DNA of 64,000 nt from JBBDIK01 sp964640385. Lineage in GTDB: Bacteria; Actinomycetota; UBA4738; JBBDHU01. The notes beneath the pieces were generated by a model. That model was not told the DNA's origin. It ran no database searches and saw nothing but the letters and a program-made list of their open reading frames with translations. A program made the position numbers and the translations under genes. Positions 58,870 to 64,000 of this stretch are shown piece after piece; the stretch's first letter is position 1; each line of letters starts with the position of its first letter. The DNA is taken from assembly GCA_964640385.1 (NCBI GenBank), contig CAZXFL010000007.1, positions 1 through 64,000 on the forward strand. The letters run 5' to 3'.

Positions 58870-60147
58870 GTGAGCAGGTCCGATGAGTTGTTCGACGAGG
58901 CTCGCGCCGTCATCCCCGGCGGGGTGAACTCGCCGGTCCGGGCGTACGGGTCGGTGGGCGGCGTTCCCCGCTTCCTCGCCTCCGGCCTCGGCGCGCTCGT
59001 CACCGACGTCGACGGTCGCGAGTACGTGGACTACGTCCAGTCCTGGGGGGCTCTGCTCTTCGGCCATGCGCGGCCCGAGGTTGTCGCCGCGATAGAGGCC
59101 GCCGCCCGCCTCGGGACCTCGTTCGGCGCTCCGACCGAGGGCGAAGTGCGTCTCGCAGAACGCATCGTCGAGGCGACTCCTACGGTCGAGCGGGTCCGCC
59201 TGGTGTCCTCTGGGACCGAGGCGTGCATGAGCGCTATCCGGCTCGCACGCGGGTTCACCGGTCGGCCGGGGGTGGTCAAGTTCGCCGGGTGCTATCACGG
59301 ACACTCGGACGCGCTCCTCGCGAAGGCCGGTTCGGGGGTCGCGACGTTCGGGCTGCCGGATTCGCCGGGCGTGACCGGGGCTGCGGCGCAGGACACGTTC
59401 GTGTTGCCCTACAACGACCTCGAGGCCGTACGGAAGCTGCTGACCGAGCGCGGCGAAGACATCGCCTGCGTGATCGTGGAACCCGTGGCGGCGAACATGG
59501 GTGTGGTTCCCGCGGCGGAGGGTTTCCTCGAAGGGCTCCGTGGAGCGTGCACCGCCGGGGGTGTCCTGCTGATCATCGATGAGGTCATCACCGGGTTCCG
59601 GCTGGGGCCCGGCGGTGCCCAGGAGCGCTTCGATGTCGACGCGGATCTGACGACGTTGGGCAAGGTGATGGGAGGCGGGATGCCGTGCGCCGCGTTCGGC
59701 GGACGTGCCGACATCATGGACGCCCTGGCGCCGACCGGCCCTGTGTACCAGGCAGGAACCCTCTCCGGGAACCCGGTCGCCGTCGCGGCCGGACTTGCCG
59801 CCCTGAGCCTGATCGAGACTCAGCCGCCGTACGCCGATCTCGAGGACCGCGCCCGAACCCTGTGCGACGGGCTGGGATCGCGGCTCGCCGATCGGGATAT
59901 CCCGTTCCGCCTCAACCGGGCCTGCTCGCTGTTCTCCCTCTTCTTCACGGCGGACGAGGTCACCGACTACGAAGGCGCCCGCGCGGCCGACCATGAACGG
60001 TACGCGCGGTTCTTCCACGGGATGCTCGATTCAGGCGTGCTGCTCCCACCGTCGGGCTACGAGGGTTGGTTCCTGTCGGCGGCCCACGACGAGGCCGCGG
60101 TCGAGCGGACCCTTGACGCGGTGGACACGGCGCTGGATCGGGTCTGA
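58870..60147 (+). CDS. hemL: Glutamate-1-semialdehyde 2,1-aminomutase
   Basis: 425 residues, GTG start. FDEARAVIPGGVNSPVRAYG, SSGTEACMSAIRLARGFTGR, KFAGCYHGHSDALLAKAGSG and the PLP-lysine in LGKVMGGGMPCAAFGG define HemL. It makes 5-aminolevulinate from the product of HemA. hemB, hemC and hemD, usually between or beside these genes, are absent here. Confidence 0.95.
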   Translation: MSRSDELFDEARAVIPGGVNSPVRAYGSVGGVPRFLASGLGALVTDVDGREYVDYVQSWGALLFGHARPEVVAAIEAAARLGTSFGAPTEGEVRLAERIVEATPTVERVRLVSSGTEACMSAIRLARGFTGRPGVVKFAGCYHGHSDALLAKAGSGVATFGLPDSPGVTGAAAQDTFVLPYNDLEAVRKLLTERGEDIACVIVEPVAANMGVVPAAEGFLEGLRGACTAGGVLLIIDEVITGFRLGPGGAQERFDVDADLTTLGKVMGGGMPCAAFGGRADIMDALAPTGPVYQAGTLSGNPVAVAAGLAALSLIETQPPYADLEDRARTLCDGLGSRLADRDIPFRLNRACSLFSLFFTADEVTDYEGARAADHERYARFFHGMLDSGVLLPPSGYEGWFLSAAHDEAAVERTLDAVDTALDRV

Positions 60148-60177
60148 CGGAGCCCTGCCGCGGCGCCCTCCCGGCCC

Positions 60178-60282
60178 TTACTTGGCGCTGGTGAACTTCA
60201 GCGTGATGTAGGTGACGATGACCATCACGCCGAACAGGATGAACTGGACGCTTCCCTGGTCGAGCAGTTTCAGTCCCAGCAC
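60178..60282 (-). CDS. 34-residue single-helix membrane protein at the end of the cytochrome bc operon
   Basis: GTG at 60280-60282 with GGAGGGAGC 7 nt upstream. The peptide reads MLGLKLLDQGSVQFILFGVM, then VIVTYITLKFTSAK: one helix and a short basic tail. Such tiny subunits are common in respiratory complexes. It lies 21 nt beyond the preceding gene on the same strand. Not recognised as a known subunit. Confidence 0.6.
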   Translation of the reverse strand: MLGLKLLDQGSVQFILFGVMVIVTYITLKFTSAK

Positions 60283-60303
60283 GGTGCCGCTCCCTCCTGC
60301 TGC

Positions 60304-61110
60304 CTAGGCCGGTCCGCGCCACACGGGCGCCGTGCCACCGGTCAGGATGTCCTTGCGTTTGGCCGCGACCCGGTCGAGGAACGGCAGGTGCACGAGCAAC
60401 CCGACGATCGACAGGGCCAGGAAGATGTAGGAGTAGATGGGGACGTTCCCGCTGTCGTGGTAGGCGACGACGGTGAACTCCGGTCCGCCGTCCTGGTAGA
60501 AGGCGCGCGCAGCCGCCAGCGACGTCTTCCCGTCCTCGGCGGTCGCGAAGCGAACGTCCTGCACGATGAAATCCTCGGGGACGTACTCGTGCTGGCCCGA
60601 CTCGATCAGCTGGTCCTCGACCCTCTGCGCCTCATCCTCGAGCGTGCCGCTCGCATGAACCGGGACGGCCTCGACGGGCTCGATGCCTGCCTCCTCGTTC
60701 GCCTGCGTGGCGAGGAACTCCTTAATCGAGGTCGAGACCGGGTCGACAGAACTCTCTTCCTTCTCGTTCGGCTCGCGCCAGGTGCCGCGGGGGTAGGCGC
60801 CGGCGACCGGGTAGGTCGCGGAGGCGGCATCGAACCCGCCGTCCAGGGGCTGCCAGTGGGGCTCGACCCCCTTCGGGCCGAGGTTGACCGGGGTCTCGAG
60901 TCCTTGCGAGTAGAATCCGAAGGCCCAGATCGCCGAGAGCAGGATCATCCAGCTGAAGAACGACACCGCCAGGACCAAGTAGCCGAGCTTCTTACCCATC
61001 ACCGCCGAGAGCAGCAGGTAGACACTCCCGATGAACAGGACGAAGCCCATGATCACCGTCAGCGTTCCCTTGATGAACAGGGGCCAGTCGAAGAGGGCGA
61101 GCATCCGCAT
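60304..61110 (-). CDS. Membrane protein of unknown function in the cytochrome bc operon
   Basis: 268 residues; start ATG at 61110 (TGATG overlap with the cytochrome c gene), with an adjacent GTG also possible. Two N-terminal helices (FIKGTLTVIMGFVLFIGSVY, then the LGYLVLAVSFFSWMILLSAIW segment), an extracytoplasmic domain of ~135 residues without cysteines or heme motif, and a C-terminal helix (IYSYIFLALSIVGLLVHLPF). It may be an accessory subunit of the quinol:cytochrome c oxidoreductase. No family recognised. Confidence 0.65.
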   Translation of the reverse strand: MRMLALFDWPLFIKGTLTVIMGFVLFIGSVYLLLSAVMGKKLGYLVLAVSFFSWMILLSAIWAFGFYSQGLETPVNLGPKGVEPHWQPLDGGFDAASATYPVAGAYPRGTWREPNEKEESSVDPVSTSIKEFLATQANEEAGIEPVEAVPVHASGTLEDEAQRVEDQLIESGQHEYVPEDFIVQDVRFATAEDGKTSLAAARAFYQDGGPEFTVVAYHDSGNVPIYSYIFLALSIVGLLVHLPFLDRVAAKRKDILTGGTAPVWRGPA

Positions 61111-61805
61111 CACGGAGCCTCCGTCGGTGAGGCTTCCGGCGACGGCTCCGGCGCGGGAGACGCCGCCTCCTCGTTGAGGCACTTGTTCTTCTCGAACGGG
61201 ACGGTGTCCCGGCTGACCGAGACGAGGTACTGCACCACGTCCTGGATCTGCTGATCGTTCATCGCGCCCTTGTAATCGACGCTCCAGGAGGGCATCCCGG
61301 CGCTCTCCCGGCCCTCGGCGATCGTCTGGGTGATCTCTTCCATCGTGAGGCGTTCGCACACCGTGGCCAGGTTGGCGGAGCGGAAGATCTCGCCTCCCCG
61401 TACGAACTCCTGTCCCCGTAGCTCGGGGCCGTGGCACTGGACACAGCTCGCTCCCGTGGGGTTGGAGTGCTCGTCGAAGAGCTCGACGATGTTGGCACCG
61501 CGGTCGATGGTCGCCGACCGGAAGCTTTCCTCCTGCTTCTGGTTGGTGCCCGGTTCGAAGAACCAGTACGCGGCGATCCACAGCGCCATGAACGCGACGA
61601 GGATGACGCCCCAGCCCTGGAGGCGTTCGAGGATGGGCTTCTCCAGGTTCGGGTCGGACGGTCCGGGACTCATCGCCGGTGGGATGTCCGGCCCCGCGTC
61701 CTCGGCGTGGCGGACGCGGGCAATGATCAGCGCAACTATGACCACGACGATGGCCAGGCCGATGCCGGCCATCAAGATCCCCGCGGTCGGTGAGAGGGCA
61801 AGCAT
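61110..61805 (-). CDS. Membrane-bound c-type cytochrome of the bc complex
   Basis: 231 residues. Two helices (residues ~10-30 and ~67-84), then a monoheme domain: CVQCH at 121-125 and the axial Met171 in ESAGMPSWS. A Pro/Glu tail follows. It has one heme, unlike the diheme QcrC of mycobacteria and streptomycetes. It probably accepts electrons from the Rieske protein. Coupled to both neighbours by overlap. Confidence 0.88.
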   Translation of the reverse strand: MLALSPTAGILMAGIGLAIVVVIVALIIARVRHAEDAGPDIPPAMSPGPSDPNLEKPILERLQGWGVILVAFMALWIAAYWFFEPGTNQKQEESFRSATIDRGANIVELFDEHSNPTGASCVQCHGPELRGQEFVRGGEIFRSANLATVCERLTMEEITQTIAEGRESAGMPSWSVDYKGAMNDQQIQDVVQYLVSVSRDTVPFEKNKCLNEEAASPAPEPSPEASPTEAP

Positions 61806-62563
61806 CAGACGCAGAACGGTCCTTCCGGGTTCTGGTTGGTGGTGTCGGTGCCGCGGGGCGGCCCGAGGTTAAGCGCCGACGTATCGACCAGCACCTGGCC
61901 GCCCTCGATCTTGATCTTGAAGCGGTCGAGACCGCGCGGTGCCGGGCCCTGCTTGTACTCGCCCGCACGGCTGTACTTGGATCCGTGGCACGGGCACTCG
62001 AACCACTGTGAGACCTGGCAGAAGGGTACGCGGCACCCTAGATGGACGCACCGCTGGTAGAGGGCCATGAGCCCGTCGGCGAGTACCCCCTGCGTTTCGT
62101 AGTCCACGCGGAGGTCTTCGTCCACCCCCGTGCCGTCGTACTGGACGACGTAGAAGCGTCCGGCGCCGTAGTAGTAGGGCTGGCCCGTCGCGTTGATCTG
62201 CGAAACGATATCGTCAACGCTCCCGACCTCGAACGTCGCGCCGAAGCCGCCCTTGAGGTTCGGCCACAGGAACGCGATGGTCGACGCCCCGAACGCCGCT
62301 GCGAACACGCCCAGCGATGCGAGCCAGGACTTACGGAAGAACTCACGGCGCGAGACGAGCTTCGGTGCCCTTTTGTCCGCTGGCGCCCCCATGCCCTGTT
62401 GAGCATCCGGGGCAGGACCGCCCGCGGCGGCCTCCTCCATCGCGCGTGCCGCACGGCGGGCGCGTAGGAACGACACCGCCAGAACGACCACGAAGATGTC
62501 GAAGAGCACCACGATGACGATCGCGATGAGAGATCCGGTGGACATGGCCACGAGCGTCGTCAT
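61805..62563 (-). CDS. qcrA: Rieske [2Fe-2S] protein
   Basis: 252 residues. The cluster site is CVHLGC and CPCHGS (with VPFCQVSQWFE between). There are two membrane helices. The second is preceded by SRREFFRKSW, a twin-arginine motif, as in actinobacterial QcrA whose last helix is placed by the Tat system. The Pro-containing loop after the second cluster motif is normal. The stop and the next start overlap. Confidence 0.93.
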   Translation of the reverse strand: MTTLVAMSTGSLIAIVIVVLFDIFVVVLAVSFLRARRAARAMEEAAAGGPAPDAQQGMGAPADKRAPKLVSRREFFRKSWLASLGVFAAAFGASTIAFLWPNLKGGFGATFEVGSVDDIVSQINATGQPYYYGAGRFYVVQYDGTGVDEDLRVDYETQGVLADGLMALYQRCVHLGCRVPFCQVSQWFECPCHGSKYSRAGEYKQGPAPRGLDRFKIKIEGGQVLVDTSALNLGPPRGTDTTNQNPEGPFCV

Positions 62564-63393
62564 AGGTCGAAGTACACCCCTTGGGTCCAGGGCCAGATCC
62601 AGTTGTAGCCGGGGCCCCGGAAGAACGAGCCGATGATCGTCAGCGTCGCCCCGAACATGAAAAGCATCGTGAACAGCGTGATCGCGAGCTTGCGGTCACC
62701 CGGACGGGTGCTGGGGTTGCGGTCGACGTAGGGCACCGCGCCGAGCCCGACCAGGATGAACGTCGGGATCGTGATACCGGCCACCATCGGGTGGAAGTAG
62801 CGCAGGAGCTCCTGCAGGCCCATGAAGTACCAGGGGGCCTTCGAGGGGTTCGGGGTCAGGTTCGGATTGGCCAGCTCACGCAGCGGCGCGTTCAGGAACG
62901 TTGAGTACACGGTGAGGAACGCCAGCAGCACGAACAGGGCGATGAACTCCTCGATGAACAGGTGCGGGAAGGTGTTGGCCCGGTCGCCCTGATCGCGTTC
63001 GACGGCCTGGACGCCTTCGGGCTGGACGAGCGCGAGGAGCCGGTGCTTGTCCGGCGCGCCCGGCTTGGCCGGCGACGGTGGCTGGCCGGTCGGCGGCGGA
63101 GCTTGGCGCGGAACCCCCGGTGCCGGCGCGGCGACGGCGACCGCAGCAGCAGCTGCCGCGGGAGCGGCATCCGGCGTCGAGGGGACGGCGCTTCCCGCAT
63201 CCGGCGTCGAGGGGACGGCCGAGGTCGCGGCCGGCGCGGCGGCTCCCTCACCGCCTCCGTGAACCTTCCGGTGCGCGCGGATCCCCGCCGACTTCGCGCG
63301 GCCCTCGGCTACGCGCCGGTCCGTGCCCTTGGCCAGTTCGGCCTCGAGCGTTGACTCGAAGACCCCCTGGTCCATCTCTGGCGCTTCTGCCAT
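62560..63393 (-). CDS. Cytochrome b C-terminal subunit (PetD/subunit IV-like) with Ala/Pro-rich N-terminal extension
   Basis: 277 residues. The last ~145 are subunit IV: EEFIALFVLLAFLTVYSTFL, NPNLTPNPSKAPWYFMGLQE, LLRYFHPMVAGITIPTFILV and a last helix (LFTMLFMFGATLTIIGSFF). The first ~130 are an unusual soluble extension, charged at the start then Ala/Pro-rich, containing two SAVPSTPDA(G/A) repeats. The split of cytochrome b into two genes follows b6f and Bacillus-type bc complexes. Rieske follows by 4-nt overlap. Confidence 0.88.
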   Translation of the reverse strand: MAEAPEMDQGVFESTLEAELAKGTDRRVAEGRAKSAGIRAHRKVHGGGEGAAAPAATSAVPSTPDAGSAVPSTPDAAPAAAAAAVAVAAPAPGVPRQAPPPTGQPPSPAKPGAPDKHRLLALVQPEGVQAVERDQGDRANTFPHLFIEEFIALFVLLAFLTVYSTFLNAPLRELANPNLTPNPSKAPWYFMGLQELLRYFHPMVAGITIPTFILVGLGAVPYVDRNPSTRPGDRKLAITLFTMLFMFGATLTIIGSFFRGPGYNWIWPWTQGVYFDL

Positions 63394-63402
63394 CTGCGCT
63401 CC

Positions 63403-64000
63403 TTACAGTGGTCCCGAGATGCCGCCGTCCTTACGGATCCGCCAGAAGTGCACGGAGAGGAACAGGACCGTCACGAACGGCAAGGCTATGACATGCAGCA
63501 CGTACCAACGCAGCAGGGTCTCAGGGCCGACGATGGCGCCCCCGAGGAGCAGGAAGTTCGCCTGCTTGGCGATCAGCGGCGAGTAGGCCGCGAGGCTGGT
63601 GCCCACCGTGACCGCCCAGATCGAGAGCTGGTCCCACGGCAGCAGGTAGCCGGTGAACGACAACCCCAGCGTCAGGAACAGCAGGACGACCCCGACGACC
63701 CAGTTGAATTCCCGGGGCGGCTTGTAGGCGCCCGTGTAGAACACCCGCGCCATGTGCAGCGTTACGGTGAACACCATGAGGTGGGCCCCCCACCGATGCA
63801 GGTTGCGGACCATGTCGCCGAAGAACACGGACGTCGTGATGTTCTGCATGTCGGAGTAAGCCTGAGCGGACGCGATGGTTGCCGTCGGCCGGTAGAAGAA
63901 CATCAGGTAGATCCCGGTGATCGTCAGCAGGATGAACAGGAAGAACGACAGGCCGCCGAGACAGAACGTGTACGTGAGCTTCAGGCCGTGCCGCTTCACC
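63403..64000 (-). CDS. Cytochrome b N-terminal subunit (PetB/QcrB-like), 5' end missing
   Basis: At least 198 residues are present; the true start lies beyond the window edge. Four helices. Heme ligands: two His in LHRWGAHLMVFTVTLHMARV and two more in WYVLHVIALPFVTVLFLSVH. PREFNWVVGVVLLFLTLGLS and GYLLPWDQLSIWAVTVGTSL form the quinol-site neighbourhood. The end of the protein, RIRKDGGISGPL, is b6-like. It carries electrons from menaquinol across the membrane. Confidence 0.92.
   Translation of the reverse strand, partial: VKRHGLKLTYTFCLGGLSFFLFILLTITGIYLMFFYRPTATIASAQAYSDMQNITTSVFFGDMVRNLHRWGAHLMVFTVTLHMARVFYTGAYKPPREFNWVVGVVLLFLTLGLSFTGYLLPWDQLSIWAVTVGTSLAAYSPLIAKQANFLLLGGAIVGPETLLRWYVLHVIALPFVTVLFLSVHFWRIRKDGGISGPL

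Noticed and set aside
1..64000. CRISPR arrays, rRNA genes, intact insertion sequences and prophage genes
   Set aside because: Looked for by eye on both strands. No regularly spaced repeats, rRNA signatures, transposases, integrases or phage structural genes were seen.

Overview
The window is high-GC DNA, almost certainly from a member of the Actinomycetota. Several markers support this: an orphan GlnR-type regulator beside a glnA-glnE-glnA cluster, a mycothiol glycosyltransferase (MshA), a tiny bS22-like ribosomal protein, an RsiG/AmfC-type protein, a Rex operator of the streptomycete form, and many apparently leaderless promoters (TANNNT 6-8 nt before a start codon). The menaquinol:cytochrome c oxidoreductase has a split, b6f-like cytochrome b (PetB-like plus PetD-like). 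This differs from the single long QcrB of mycobacteria and streptomycetes and suggests a deep-branching or uncultured actinobacterial lineage. That placement is inference.

Layout. 1-3955: the end of an aldehyde dehydrogenase, an isochorismatase-like hydrolase, and a decayed accessory stretch with two copies of a diverged repeat, a truncated GAF-kinase fragment and a DoxD-like membrane protein. 3956-9198: an AbiEi/AbiEii-like pair under a palindromic operator, two glycosyltransferases (one with an apparent 3' frameshift) and a GAP-family membrane protein. 9195-9773: an MFS gene cut after six helices, abutting a secreted-protein gene cut after its signal peptide. 9959-16799: a four-gene DUF7144/DUF6325/SHOCT operon, tRNA-Asp, tRNA-Glu and tRNA-Lys, a DUF192 protein, a CapA-like protein, an RTX-repeat lipoprotein, a SIMPL protein and NAD synthetase.

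16826-27489 is a nitrogen-assimilation block: a GlnA2-type synthetase, GlnE, an adenylylatable GlnA and a GlnR-like regulator. Matching candidate GlnR boxes lie at the same distance from the -10 element of both synthetase genes. 27537-36437 holds a MoaD/ThiS protein, a lipid kinase, ATP sulfurylase, an XRE/nucleotidyltransferase toxin-antitoxin-like pair, a cupin, two GNAT proteins, an M23 peptidase, an RsiG-like protein next to an HD-GYP protein, and MshA. 36438-37381 has no convincing protein gene but carries a promoter, about 285 nt of possibly structured RNA and a strong terminator.

37382-41100: ProC, a 38-residue basic protein, a GNAT protein and a broken partial copy of it, a RelE/Phd toxin-antitoxin pair whose toxin has no ordinary start codon, and an FAH-family protein. 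41101-48050 is a tightly coupled six-gene operon (aldehyde dehydrogenase, aminotransferase, CoA-transferase A and B, aminotransferase, deacetylase), best explained as catabolism of an acetylated amine or polyamine. 48135-55461: a cupredoxin, HisD, an SDR, a Clp1-like P-loop protein with bS22, small membrane proteins, a TIM-barrel isomerase-like protein, and an ECF sigma/anti-sigma pair. 55530-60147: a glutaredoxin-like protein, Rex with its operator, HemA, a TolB-like propeller and HemL. 60178-64000: the cytochrome bc operon on the minus strand, running off the end of the window.
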